A stretch of 64,000 nt of DNA from Candidatus Thiodiazotropha sp. (ex Epidulcina cf. delphinae) (GTDB lineage: Bacteria > Pseudomonadota > Gammaproteobacteria > Chromatiales > Chromatiaceae): assembly GCA_025656455.1 (NCBI GenBank), contig JAHXHS010000021.1:1-64000 (forward strand). The letters are read 5' to 3'. Positions within the stretch are counted from its first letter, which is position 1. Every line of letters starts with the position of its first letter. This document shows positions 36,101-46,087 of this stretch, in pieces. Under the pieces are notes generated by a model that saw only the letters and a program-made list of their open reading frames with translations, was not told the origin of the DNA and made no database searches. The position numbers and the translations under genes were made by a program.

Positions 36101-36855
36101 TTGCTGCGCAGGCGCTCATAAGTCCCATCGGTTATGACTACCGAAAGACCTTCGTTGAGTAGGGCGAGTAGCTGCTTGTCTCCTTCCCTGACGGCAAAAC
36201 AGAAATCCTGGCGGAAATCGGTCAAGGGGGCGATCGCCGTCTTGATATTACGCAACCCAAGTTTGTCGATGAGATTCAGGCCGACCAGGCGTTGAGCCAC
36301 CACGGCATCCAGCTCGCCTTGGGATAATTTCAGTAATGCCTCTTCAAAGGATTTAGTGGCGATTATCCGCTCTGTGATAGTATTGCGGCGTATGAATTCT
36401 TCGGCGTTGTCCCCGCGCATAACTCCAACCATGCGACCACGCAGATCTTCAAGGGCAAGGATGTCATTTTCCTCATCACGGACAAAAACGGCGCCGAAAA
36501 GGCTGAGATAGGGCACTGTGAAGTCGAACACCTCCTCTCGTTCAGGGGTGCGACCGACGAGGGGCAGCGCCTCCAGGCGACCCACTTCGAGATCCTGTTT
36601 GATTTCCGACCAAGCTCCGACTTCAAAGCTAACCTCGCGTCCCATCGCCTTCAGCGCCCCTTGCAGCAATTCAACAGAGAAACCTCCTGCTGTACCGTCT
36701 TCAAGCACAATGGAGAGGGGCGGGTAGTCAATTTCGCTGGCAGACCTGACGGGGTCCCCATCCGCAGGACAGGGTGATAAAAATAGGCAGGCAGTCAATA
36801 CAAAAATGTGATGACTGGCAAATACCTTGGTCAGGAATGGGGTTTTCCAAGACAT
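33127..36855 (-). CDS. Sensory SBP3-PAS(3)-GGDEF-EAL-CZB protein
   Basis: 1242 residues. A signal peptide is followed by a periplasmic solute-binding domain (SBP_bac_3, about 35-255; for example YPPLSIVLEDGTAGGFSVELL and LEALPLVGRTPEREEVFDFTVPY), a membrane helix near 271-290, three PAS domains (about 300-690), a diguanylate cyclase domain with intact GGDEF (ARLGGDEF), an EAL domain with intact EAL (VEALIRW), the DDFGTGYSSL loop and KVDQSFV, and a C-terminal CZB zinc domain (HKCHFGAWL, with later His residues in MHRQVHALAA). Both cyclase and phosphodiesterase domains look catalytically competent. The CZB suggests zinc or redox input. Stands alone with no obvious Shine-Dalgarno. Confidence 0.93.
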   Translation of the reverse strand: MSWKTPFLTKVFASHHIFVLTACLFLSPCPADGDPVRSASEIDYPPLSIVLEDGTAGGFSVELLQGALKAMGREVSFEVGAWSEIKQDLEVGRLEALPLVGRTPEREEVFDFTVPYLSLFGAVFVRDEENDILALEDLRGRMVGVMRGDNAEEFIRRNTITERIIATKSFEEALLKLSQGELDAVVAQRLVGLNLIDKLGLRNIKTAIAPLTDFRQDFCFAVREGDKQLLALLNEGLSVVITDGTYERLRSKWLGILDRDKDQQTRYLMLTSTVVGFLSLFLLGLFLFQRWEAHHALKIGEEKLRMLFDNMAQGVFYQRSDGKLIDCNPAALKIFGLPREEFLNRTSMDPHWRVIREDGSDFPSEEHPSMQALLTGKPVDNVVAGILNPDKEDYVWVSINAIPQFKSGEEKPYQVFVTLHDITKRKLTEDKLRESELKFRLVTDTLSDVFWMSTRGIKNMLYINLAYETVWQKSRESLFQNPRSFIETLHPDDIDDYLEKIDRYHKHGEQYEIEYRIVMDDGEIKWIQEKGYPVQQTLDGNRLMAGMCIDITNRKQAEEKLHLAANVFTYAREGITITDADANIVDVNDAFTHITGYSREEVLGNNPRILKSGRQTAEFYTLMWDSLINKGQWYGEIWNRRKNGEVYTEFMNISAVRDIQGRIQHYVAVFSDITSQKRHQKQLEHIAHYDALTDLPNRVLLADRLHQAMVQSQRRRQKLAVVYLDLDGFKNINDTHGHEVGDQVLIILANRMKDAMREGDTIARLGGDEFVAVLIDLANTKESIPLISRLLTTVAQPIPIGDLLLQVSASLGIVLYPQKDEVSPDQLLRQADQAMYQAKLSGKNRYHIFDDEQDRSLRGYHESLERIQLALNKAEFVLYYQPKVNMRTGRIHGVEALIRWQHPDQGLLPPDHFLPLIENHSLSVELGEWIIDTALSQLESWRQTKLNLSMSINISAHHLQQPDFTDRLRKLIALHPGITPKDIILEVLETSALEDITQVSRVMQACNEMGMSFALDDFGTGYSSLTYLKRLPAAQIKVDQSFVRDMLESSEDLAILEGVLTLAIAFRRQAIAEGVETQAHAEMLLQLGCDLAQGYAIARPMPAADLLDWTETWQPPPNWKNQPVVSRNNIPLLFAGIEHQAWIRRIEEYIVGDSTTLPSLDIHKCHFGAWLDSEGMERYGSNPTLQVIESMHRQVHALAADLLALRAQNRTPEALAKLNELHNLRDGLLLQLKQLLASSQRL

Positions 36856-37147
36856 TTTCAGTACATCAGGAGGCGCATGTGGAGAGATTCATGCGAAAAG
36901 AATATATAAGAAAAAACGACAGAATTCTCATGAATGATTTCAGGTTTGTTTATCTTACATTATAGCTGTGAACAACCGGGCGTGACTCATCCTTTTGTAT
37001 TTAAGATTGTACAGGCGGGCTACTCCGATGCAGTTTAATGACCTTGCCGGAAGGCGCGCATGCCGGATTACAAAGGCCTGTATTCACTCAAGGCGCGAAG
37101 GGTTGGTGGCTGTGGCTGGGATTTGGACTGGGCGTGAGGGTATGTGA

Positions 37148-37439
37148 TCACAGACCCAGTTGGCTGTGCGAGCCCAGACGCACGAGCTGCAATACCTCGT
37201 CGTTCGGCTTACGGTAAATCAATACCAAGTCAGGCCCTGACATGGCAGTCCCGGTGATCTTTCCAATCGCCAGTCAGGGCATGGTCGCGGTGGCGCGGTT
37301 CAAGCGGTTGATCGCAGGCCAGCGCCCGCAAGACAGGCATCAGCTCAGCATCGAGCGTTGCACGGTGCTGCCCCTTAGCCCCACGTTTGTAGTCGCGCTT
37401 GAACTGGCTGGTGTGCTCAATCCTTCTCACGCAGGTCAT
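37148..37439 (-). pseudogene. YafQ-type toxin gene with one-base frameshift
   Basis: The first 68 codons encode a RelE/YafQ toxin: HTSQFKRDYKRGAKGQ, RDHALTGDWKDHRDCHVR. The frame then hits TGA at 37230-37232. Dropping one base in the GGGCC run (37233-37237) restores the frame, giving RPDLVLIYRKPNDEVLQLV and RLGSHSQLGL up to a stop at 37148-37150, which is the expected YafQ C-terminus with the catalytic His. The total length is 292 nt (3n+1). Either an inactivating mutation or a sequencing error; with a solitary intact antitoxin upstream, inactivation is plausible. It overlaps the antitoxin gene by 23 bp. Confidence 0.75.
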
Positions 37440-37680
37440 CCATCAGAGCTTCTACACTATCGAAACTCTTGAGGTTGCCGGTGCGGGCTTCGCGCATAGC
37501 AGCGATGGTGGTTTCGTTCGGCACCAGCGGCTCGAACGGTAGTGCCTTCTCGTGGGCAATGCGGGTCAACAGGATGCGAAACGCATCGGACACGGTGAGC
37601 CCCATCGCCGCCAGCACGGCGGATGCTTCCTCCTTGATGTGCTCGTCAATGCGAGCGCGGACAACAGCATTTGAGGGCAT
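37417..37680 (-). CDS. RelB/DinJ-family antitoxin
   Basis: 87 residues. The N-terminus (NAVVRARIDEHIKEEASAVLAAMGLTVSDAFRILLTRIAHEKALPF) is the ribbon-helix-helix RelB/DinJ fold, and the C-terminal part (AAMREARTGNLKSFDSVEALMDDL) is the toxin-binding tail. It binds its operon DNA and the YafQ toxin. Start ATG 37678-37680 has AGGAGG eight bases upstream. A 13-bp palindrome upstream overlaps a TACAAT -10. The paired toxin is frameshifted. Confidence 0.92.
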   Translation of the reverse strand: MPSNAVVRARIDEHIKEEASAVLAAMGLTVSDAFRILLTRIAHEKALPFEPLVPNETTIAAMREARTGNLKSFDSVEALMDDLREKD

Positions 37681-37706
37681 GGTTTAATCCTCCTAACTAT
37701 CTATGA

Positions 37707-37719
37707 GCTACATTGTAGC
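37707..37719 (-). promoter_or_regulatory. Operator palindrome and -10 of the antitoxin gene
   Basis: GCTACA-T-TGTAGC is a perfect inverted repeat (6+1+6). Read on the minus strand it contains TACAAT, a likely -10 element; no convincing -35 is seen. The position 27 bp upstream of the ATG fits RelB/DinJ autoregulation. Confidence 0.5.
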
Positions 37720-37974
37720 CCACTTGGCGCGCATTTGCATGTAACCAGGACCTGACTGATTGACGGAATATGCATGTTTTACGGCAGGTCCTGTCGTGCC
37801 CCTGGCTCATCCATGCAACATCCTTTGAAAAATGTACGGAAAACCCTTTATCAATCAGCTAGTTCAGATGCCCAGATCCTGAAACAGATCGTCGGCAGCA
37901 TCAAAACGCTTCCCGTAATCCTTATCCAGTTAGATGATCCCCATGAGGGTGGCCTATTGTTCGTCAATTTGGAT

Positions 37975-38016
37975 GGATGTCTGGGTTATTTTTTCGGATG
38001 TCTGGGTTATTTTTTC
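37975..38016. repeat. Two tandem 21-bp units
   Basis: GGATGTCTGGGTTATTTTTT plus C occurs twice in direct succession (37975-37995 and 37996-38016), immediately before a GTAGGGTGCGG hairpin. Confidence 0.8.
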
Positions 38017-38209
38017 GTAGGGTGCGGCCCTGCCGCACCATCGCTGTGGGTCGAGACACCCACATGAATCGGGACATATAGGGACGCCCCGGGGTCGTCA
38101 AAGAGGTTTTGGGTGGGTGTCTTGTTTATCCAGGGGGCTGCGAAGTGAAGAAATCCATCATAGCAAACAGGAGCGCAACCCAGCATGGTGCGGCAGGGCC
38201 GCACCCTAC
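38017..38209. repeat. Inverted pair of GTAGGGTGCGG-type hairpins
   Basis: GTAGGGTGCGGCCCTGCCGC (then ACC) at 38017-38039 and its inverse at 38187-38209 bracket 147 bp. Each is itself a hairpin with a CCCTG or CAGGG loop. The same hairpin occurs alone at 53491-53517, so this is a dispersed REP-like family. The bracketed segment has no gene. Confidence 0.7.
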
Positions 38210-38279
38210 GCCCTGTTCACATTGTGCGGTCCCACATAGAACATGGGAACGAGTTAAATTTGAACTCCGAAACTTGAGG

Positions 38280-38396
38280 TTCTAAGATTTCAAATGATGA
38301 GTGTCCTTATATTGATTATTGCATATTGTAGCGTATCAATGCACTCATGACGGCGTATCGTTCTAAGATTTTTAAATGATGAGTGTCCTCGTATTG
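38280..38396. repeat. Direct repeat of about 35 bp
   Basis: TTCTAAGATTTCAAATGATG...TATTG at 38280-38314 recurs with few changes at 38361-38396 (TTCTAAGATTTTTAAATGATG...). The two copies are 46 bp apart. Too few and too divergent for a CRISPR array. Origin unknown. Confidence 0.65.
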
Positions 38397-38607
38397 TATT
38401 CATAGGGGAGATCGTGTTCGGTGTGCAGGTGGGTGATGTGGCAATTCAAACTCGATTCCATATTTGGCGAGTAGAGCCTATTGCCTCTGATTCTCAATGC
38501 AAATCAAATTTTGAAAGCCAGATCTATGAGATCGATAATCACTTGGAGTTCTGTCAATAACTGTACGTAAGCGAACAACGCACAAGAAAATCTAGAAAGA
38601 CGTAACG

Positions 38608-41055
38608 TTATTTTCGACCATAGTTTCTTTCGGCCGACTGAACTGCCCTTTTGAGATTTCTTTTAAATGCTGGTTCAATATCATCAAAAGGACTACCACA
38701 CCACTCAGCTGGTAATCCCCGACGTTGCGCTTCAGTAAGTATTGCGGAATAGAGAGATTTCATCTGATCGAAGAATATTTCAGCGCGCTTAACTCTAATT
38801 TCTAGCCTTTTAATTGTGTTACGCTCAGCGTCAATCTCTTCAGAACAACCCATCAGTTCCTCCCAAACCTTCTCGTCGGGTATAAATGTATCCATCATTA
38901 CAGCTTCAAGAAAAGTGAAGTTTGCTATCAAATATCTAATAACATACCCTCCAAGGCGGGTCGGAAAAAAGCTTGAAGCTAAACTCGCATCTTCATGATC
39001 CGTTGTAGCTATGAACCTTAATTCGCACATCTTTTTGAGGATCTTTCCGACTATTTCGTCTGAAAAGCCAATTGCTCTGTTATATTCGGAAATATCTGCT
39101 CCATCAATAGCCCTAAAAGTCTTGTTTCCACTAAGCGTAACCAGCCCATTTAGAATAAATATTCTCATTAACTGAGCATTCGTTTTTGATAAGTGCGCGT
39201 CAAAAGGGTTGCCTATAACAGAAAAACTTTCAGAATACGTGGGATGCTTCCCTAGCAGTATTGATCTCATTGCTTCATGGCGGGGAAGCATGTATTTTCC
39301 TGTTTGTTGATATAACGTCACAGCTCGTCCTGGATTGGTATATCCAGACTCAAGAAATTCCCTTGTCATACGAAGGCCAAGTCGGATATCACCTGCAGAC
39401 AACAAATTAATTATTGAGCCAATAGTGGTGCCAGTTACCGATGACTGAATAAGGTCAACAAGGTTAGCGATATCGTTTACTTCAACACGTGCGCCATTTT
39501 CTGCCACAAAATTGCCACTCTTGCCTGACAGTATGTGTTTCATCATGAAAAATCGTTTTGAGAGGACAGCGGGGATCGCCGGTGGATCTATATATATCGG
39601 GTCAAAATCAAATGCGTCGAAAACTGCTGAATGGCGGTGATGTACAAATGTTCGATCACGAAGGCTTACAATTAGATTAAGACCATTACGGTGCGCCAAG
39701 CTTATACAATCAGAGAAAATGCTAGCCTGCTTTTCATCAGAGAATTGGTCTATATTATCTACAACAAGAAAAATCGGATTTTTTGAAGCCGCATAGGCAA
39801 GCAACCTATCTTTATAACGATTGTGACTACTTTCTTCTAAAAGCCAATCAGCTATCTTTTCATTTACCCTATCTTCATTGGAAGCAATAAGCTTTAAAGG
39901 TCCATCTTTCAGCTGGCGTATTTCATCAATATATGCAGGACGAATACACTCCTCATAATTTGAAAGGAAGCGATCCGCCGCAATGTATCTCGCTAAGATG
40001 TTATATATAAAGTCTGAAGCATTCTCGCTTGGAAGGAAATCCCGAAAATCCACATGAATCCAATGAGGATAATGACCTGTTTTTGCAGGTTGAAAATACT
40101 CAGCACTAGACACTAGCCGGGTGTAGTGTAGGAATGTTGTCTTTCCGGCACCAACCGTGCCGAGAATCAAGACAGCAACTGGACGGCTACGAGCAACAGA
40201 TTTTTCAATTGTCTCATCAAGAGATTTAGCGTCTCGTTTGCCACGAAGGGGATACGAAGGTCGTTTTGAGAATAAAGGTTGCTTCGTATTTAAATACATT
40301 TTCAAACGCCTATCGAACTTTATTCGATCAGGAGTCTGGACATAGCATTTGTTAAGCAGGTCTGGATCAACATATGATATCTCGTCAGAAAACGCCCTGA
40401 TAACCCCATCTTCAATCAGTGGATACATGGCGTTTGTTGACCGGAGAGGCGTTCTAGGCGAATAAATGTTACCAAGGCGGCGGGGACTCACCTGATCTTC
40501 AACTCGCCCAAGCAGCTCAGCCTCTAAAGCACCTGCAATGACTCGTTTCCTAGAAAGAATGTTATAAAACTCATCGAAATTCTCTTCTAGAGCCGACTCC
40601 AAAGAATCAAATAGAATGGCGGATGAGTCTTGAAAGCGCACGCTGTCTACACGAGATGCAGGGAAGATAATCCACTGAGCACCATTGGTGACCACGGCAA
40701 AAGGGATACTTAGTTTTCGACAGTAATCACGTGCCTGTATAACTGCCTCCCCCGTCTTTCCTTGGACGATTCGGCCAACCATGCGACTGCGCCGGACATT
40801 TGGTACTTGATCGAATGTTTCTCCAACTCTCTTAGCCTCAATAACGAACGAAGTACCTGCAGTGCGAATTACATAATCAGCGAATGTTGTCTTCTTATCT
40901 TCGGTGACTCGTTCTTCCACAGTAATGTCATCATGGGACCAGCCAAGTAGATTAAAAAGTATCTGGTCAATTACTTCAAAACGAGTCTGTGCTTCGTTGC
41001 TATTTGATAAATTAAGGGATCGGTATCGATTTAAAATATCTTTAGCGCTATCCAT
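38608..41055 (-). CDS. PD-(D/E)XK nuclease (HsdR_N-like) fused to a P-loop NTPase; candidate defence gene
   Basis: 815 residues. Residues about 18-135 match the type I restriction HsdR N-terminal nuclease fold: Glu22, Asp60 in FADYVI, Glu73-x-Lys75 in FVIEAKR, and Gln107 in QARDYCR. Residues about 260-500 form a P-loop NTPase: Walker A GTVGAGKTT (299-307), Walker B FLVVDNIDQF (429-438), and a sensor-like LIVSLRDR. A helical region with possible winged-helix character ends the protein (about 510-815); no TPRs. It stands alone on AT-rich DNA 293 bp past the 3' end of a tRNA gene, a common integration site. AGGTGG precedes the ATG. The layout resembles Avs/STAND-type defence proteins, but no named family is recognised. 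Function inferred. Confidence 0.8.
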   Translation of the reverse strand: MDSAKDILNRYRSLNLSNSNEAQTRFEVIDQILFNLLGWSHDDITVEERVTEDKKTTFADYVIRTAGTSFVIEAKRVGETFDQVPNVRRSRMVGRIVQGKTGEAVIQARDYCRKLSIPFAVVTNGAQWIIFPASRVDSVRFQDSSAILFDSLESALEENFDEFYNILSRKRVIAGALEAELLGRVEDQVSPRRLGNIYSPRTPLRSTNAMYPLIEDGVIRAFSDEISYVDPDLLNKCYVQTPDRIKFDRRLKMYLNTKQPLFSKRPSYPLRGKRDAKSLDETIEKSVARSRPVAVLILGTVGAGKTTFLHYTRLVSSAEYFQPAKTGHYPHWIHVDFRDFLPSENASDFIYNILARYIAADRFLSNYEECIRPAYIDEIRQLKDGPLKLIASNEDRVNEKIADWLLEESSHNRYKDRLLAYAASKNPIFLVVDNIDQFSDEKQASIFSDCISLAHRNGLNLIVSLRDRTFVHHRHSAVFDAFDFDPIYIDPPAIPAVLSKRFFMMKHILSGKSGNFVAENGARVEVNDIANLVDLIQSSVTGTTIGSIINLLSAGDIRLGLRMTREFLESGYTNPGRAVTLYQQTGKYMLPRHEAMRSILLGKHPTYSESFSVIGNPFDAHLSKTNAQLMRIFILNGLVTLSGNKTFRAIDGADISEYNRAIGFSDEIVGKILKKMCELRFIATTDHEDASLASSFFPTRLGGYVIRYLIANFTFLEAVMMDTFIPDEKVWEELMGCSEEIDAERNTIKRLEIRVKRAEIFFDQMKSLYSAILTEAQRRGLPAEWCGSPFDDIEPAFKRNLKRAVQSAERNYGRK

Positions 41056-41348
41056 ACCTTACCACCTAAAAATTCGTGAAGAGGTACTAAAGAATATCCT
41101 ATTTTGCTAAGACAAGACTAATAACAATAGTATGAGTAAAAAAATAGCCAATGAGATCAGATGGGCAGCTAAACAACCAAGAATGCCCATGTAGTATCAG
41201 CAGGCGCATTTACCGACTTTGCTGGCCAATACTTCTTCACAAAATAGACAACTAAAGATAGGTGAGCTTTAAATTAGAAATCTGTCTACACTATGTCTAC
41301 ACAGATTGATGGGTAACAATTCAATGATATGTAACATATTGAATTTAT
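41056..41348. other. Gap between nuclease gene and tRNA, with possible integration remnants
   Basis: AT-rich, with no supported gene. It contains two direct copies of GTCTACAC (41284-41291 and 41295-41302) inside an inverted pair AATCTGT/ACAGATT (41279-41307), about 40 bp from the tRNA 3' end. The rest shows nothing recognisable. Confidence 0.5.
41279..41307. repeat. Duplicated GTCTACAC sites next to tRNA 3' end
   Basis: GTCTACAC is repeated directly with a 3-bp gap and flanked by inverted AATCTGT and ACAGATT. Short direct repeats at this distance from a tRNA end are consistent with arm-type sites of a tyrosine recombinase, but no integrase gene is present in the window. Confidence 0.35.
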
Positions 41349-41425
<77 letters not shown>

Positions 41426-41503
41426 GAAAACCGGAAGATTGTAGCAGATACCGGTATCCTCGGGTACGGAAGGTAGGGCCGGATAACCGGTGCCCCGCCG
41501 TGA

Positions 41504-43354
<1,851 letters not shown>

Positions 43355-43466
43355 CTTATACCTTGTAATCAGACGAGGTTTGCAATACTGAGACTGAACT
43401 CACCATGTTAGCACGTTTTTGAAATATTGTTCCAGTTGTTGATGTTTCCAACCTTGTTGCTGTTCC

Positions 43467-45218
43467 TCAACCTTCATTTTGGCCGGAAGAGCCTGGATAG
43501 CGGCGTTTCAACTCATTCAGTAGCTCTTCAGACAGTTCACTGGGGCGGAGATTCCCGGGCTGGGGGCGAGTCTGTTTGTGAAACTGTTGGTTCAATTTGA
43601 GGAGTGCGTCACGTAATTCAGCCTCTTGATCCATGTCCGGCAGGTCAAATCTGTAGTTGGCCAGTTTGTTGAGATGGGAAAAGTGTTCCGACTCCCGCCA
43701 GCGCTCCAGTAGGGCTGCCTTGTTAAGCGTAGGTTGGGAACGGATTATTTCAAGTAGCCGGTTGAGTATCTCTGTGCCGGGCGTGTCCCACTTTTGCCAG
43801 TCGTTGGCTACCTTGTCCACCTCGGTCAGTAGATGGGGGTTGTCGAGTAAAAGCGCAATAGCCATCCGTACAGGGGTGGGGCGTTGGCTGTTGAGTGTTT
43901 TCCGGTTGGCGGCGTTGCGCCCAGTCTCCATGCCTCCCCGGCCCTCTCTATCGAGATGGCCTCCCTTGATCCCGACCAGCTCTTGCAAATGCTGGAACAT
44001 CATGCGACGAAACAGGCCCGAGGGTAGCTTTTTCAGGTGGGGTCTGGCCAGTTGGGCCAGTTTCGCGCGGCCGTCGATGGTCTCCATCTGTACCTGCCCC
44101 GTGAGTTGTTGGAACAGGAACTCGGACAGGGGTTGGGCGTGTTCGATACGCTGTCTGAAGGCTTCGCTGCCTTCCTTGCGAACCTGGGTGTCCGGGTCTT
44201 CGCCTTGGGGCAGGAAGAGGAAGCGCACTTCGCGGCCGTCCCGCATCAGGGGCAGGCTGGTCAGCAGCGCTTTCCAGGCCGCATCGCTGCCGGCCTGGTC
44301 GCCATCGAAGCAGAAGACCACTTCCGTACAGGTGCGAAAGATCAGTTCGAGATGTTCGTGGGTGGTGGCGGTGCCCAGGGTGGCGACGGCGTTGAGGATG
44401 CCGTGCTGGGCCAGGGCGACGACATCCATATAGCCTTCGACGACCAATAGACGCTCTAGTTTGTTGTTTGCCTTGCGCGCCTCGTGGAGGCCATAGAGTT
44501 CGCGGCCTTTGTGGAACAGCGGTGTCTCCGGCGAGTTGAGGTACTTGGGTTTGTCGTCACCGATGATGCGCCCGCCGAAACCGATGATACGCCCGCGTGG
44601 ATCTCGAATGGGAAAGATGATGCGGTTTCTGAATCGATCGTAGCGTTTGCCGTCCGCCTCATTGATCAATCCGCACTCGAGGAGCTGGGATAGGGCGGCT
44701 TTCTCCTTACCCAGCGCAGTGAGCAGGTTATCCCAGCCTGGCGGGGCGTAGCCGATAGTAAAAGTGGCGGCGATCTCTCCGCTCAGTCCCCGTGTCTTCA
44801 GATAATCGATCGCCTGTTTTGAATGGGTGTGGTGTTTCAACTGTTGGCGATAGAAGTCGGCTGCCTCCTCCATGAGGGTGTACAGGGGACGGAGGTCTGG
44901 GCCTTGTTGCTGGCCTGCCTCCCGGGGAACCTCGAGGCCCGCGAACTGGGCCAACTCTTCCACGGCCTCGACAAAGCCCAGATTGTCATACTCCATCAGA
45001 AAGCCGATGGCCGAGCCGTGAGCGCCGCAGCCGAAGCAGTGATAGAACTGCTTTTGCGCACTTACCGTGAACGAAGGGGTCTTTTCATCATGGAAAGGGC
45101 AGCGGGCCTGATAGTCGCGGCCGGCCTTTTTGAGGGGTACGCGGCGGTTGATGACATCGACCACATCGACGCGGTTCAGCAGGTCATCGATAAACTGTGT
45201 GGGGATTTTTCCGGCCAT
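43467..45218 (-). CDS. dnaG: DNA primase DnaG
   Basis: 583 residues from the ATG at 45216-45218 (MAGKIPTQFIDDLLNRVDVVDVI); the frame opens three codons further upstream at a TTG. Zinc-binding CHC2 domain (CPFHDEKTPSF... HCFGCGAHGSAIGF), the RNA polymerase core and TOPRIM domain (LLVVEGYMDVVALAQHG; FCFDGDQAGSDAAWKALL), and a helicase-binding C-terminal domain. Makes primers for replication. The C-terminal domain is somewhat short and ends RRYPGSSGQNEG. Downstream of yqeY with a 67-bp gap. Confidence 0.97.
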   Translation of the reverse strand: MAGKIPTQFIDDLLNRVDVVDVINRRVPLKKAGRDYQARCPFHDEKTPSFTVSAQKQFYHCFGCGAHGSAIGFLMEYDNLGFVEAVEELAQFAGLEVPREAGQQQGPDLRPLYTLMEEAADFYRQQLKHHTHSKQAIDYLKTRGLSGEIAATFTIGYAPPGWDNLLTALGKEKAALSQLLECGLINEADGKRYDRFRNRIIFPIRDPRGRIIGFGGRIIGDDKPKYLNSPETPLFHKGRELYGLHEARKANNKLERLLVVEGYMDVVALAQHGILNAVATLGTATTHEHLELIFRTCTEVVFCFDGDQAGSDAAWKALLTSLPLMRDGREVRFLFLPQGEDPDTQVRKEGSEAFRQRIEHAQPLSEFLFQQLTGQVQMETIDGRAKLAQLARPHLKKLPSGLFRRMMFQHLQELVGIKGGHLDREGRGGMETGRNAANRKTLNSQRPTPVRMAIALLLDNPHLLTEVDKVANDWQKWDTPGTEILNRLLEIIRSQPTLNKAALLERWRESEHFSHLNKLANYRFDLPDMDQEAELRDALLKLNQQFHKQTRPQPGNLRPSELSEELLNELKRRYPGSSGQNEG

Positions 45219-45285
45219 GTACGTCAATCGGCCAATGGGAGGGCGGCCATGACAGCTAAGGATAGCCGATATTGGCCGGGATGTG

Positions 45286-45729
45286 TCAGCCGGCCAGTTT
45301 CTGTTTTACCAGGCCGCTGACCTTGCCCATATCGGCCCGGCCTTGCAGCTGGGGTTTGAGTCTCCCCATCACCTTGCCCATGTCCCGCATCCCGGCGGCG
45401 CCGGTTTCGCTGATCGTGCTCTCGATCATGGCGGCGATCTCCTGCTCGCTCAGGCCCTCCGGCAAATAGGTTTCGATGATGGCGATTTCGCTTTTTTCCT
45501 GATCGGCCAGCTCCTGGCGGCCGGCGCTTTCGTACTGGCTGATGGAGTCCCTGCGCTGTTTGAGCATCTTCTCCAGGATGGCCAGCACCTGGGTGTCATC
45601 CAGTTCGGTGCGCTCATCGACCTCGCGCTGTTTGATCGCGGCGGTGATCAGGCGCAGGGTGCCGAGGCGCGCCTTCTCTTTCGCCTTCATGGCGCGTTTG
45701 ACGTCGTCTAGGATACGATCTTTCAACAT
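45286..45729 (-). CDS. yqeY: GatB/YqeY-domain protein
   Basis: 147 residues, all-helical. Starts MLKDRILDDVKRAMKAKEKARLGTLRLITAAIKQREVDER and carries TYLPEGLSEQEI and GMRDMGKVMGRLKPQLQGRADMGKVSGLVKQKL, the conserved YqeY pattern shared with the C-terminus of GatB. It is thought to bind tRNA-related substrates; the exact role is unsettled. In many gammaproteobacteria it sits between rpsU and dnaG, as here. Confidence 0.95.
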   Translation of the reverse strand: MLKDRILDDVKRAMKAKEKARLGTLRLITAAIKQREVDERTELDDTQVLAILEKMLKQRRDSISQYESAGRQELADQEKSEIAIIETYLPEGLSEQEIAAMIESTISETGAAGMRDMGKVMGRLKPQLQGRADMGKVSGLVKQKLAG

Positions 45730-45762
45730 CCGGGCTGACTCCTGCCGGGCAGGCGGGGCTGA

Positions 45763-45978
45763 TCAGTACTGGCGTTCGAAGCGGCGGCTCTCGCGGGAGA
45801 TCTTTTTCAAATTGCGCTTAACGGCCGCGGCAGCCTTGCGTTTACGTTCCCAAGTGGGTTTTTCGTAGAATTCCCGGCGGCGGACTTCGGCAAGCACACC
45901 GGCCTTTTCGCAGGAGCGCTTGAATCGGCGCATGGCGACTTCAAAAGGTTCGTTCTCTTTAACGCGTACGTTGGGCAT
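45763..45978 (-). CDS. rpsU: 30S ribosomal protein S21
   Basis: 71 residues, normal length. [48 protein letters not shown]... is a textbook S21, strongly basic, ending [10 protein letters not shown]. First gene of the macromolecular-synthesis operon. Start ATG at 45976-45978 with GAGGAAA 11 bases upstream. Its promoter is identified at 46031-46059. Confidence 0.98.
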   Translation of the reverse strand: MPNVRVKENEPFEVAMRRFKRSCEKAGVLAEVRRREFYEKPTWERKRKAAAAVKRNLKKISRESRRFERQY

Positions 45979-46030
45979 CTATGCAGTTTCCTCGAATCTG
46001 TTAAGCTTTTCAACCGGTCGAAAGGCGGGG

Positions 46031-46059
46031 ATTCTACTCATAGCCATCCCGGTTTGCAA
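46031..46059 (-). promoter_or_regulatory. Sigma-70 promoter for rpsU-yqeY-dnaG-rpoD
   Basis: On the minus strand TTGCAA (46054-46059) and TAGAAT (46031-46036) are 17 bp apart. Transcription would start near 46024, giving a 45-base leader before rpsU. TTGCAA is its own inverse, so tsaD on the other strand may share that hexamer, but a matching -10 was not found for it. Confidence 0.65.
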
Positions 46060-46087
46060 AGGCGTAGCGTAAATATTCAGGAATAAA

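Larger units (their letters stand above)
37720..38607. other. Gene-free stretch with several repeats
   Basis: Apart from the repeats listed separately I see no supported gene. A possible plus-strand frame at 37774-38067 (MQHPLKNVRKTLYQSASSDAQ and following) has no ribosome-binding site and runs into a duplicated 21-bp unit, so it is not accepted. The region between the toxin-antitoxin pair and the nuclease-NTPase gene looks like accumulated debris. Confidence 0.6.

Noticed and set aside
37774..38067. 97-codon plus-strand frame
   Set aside because: No start site, and it runs into the duplicated 21-bp unit and a REP-like hairpin.
38280..38396. CRISPR or phage attachment repeats
   Set aside because: Only two diverged copies and no matching sequence at the tRNA.
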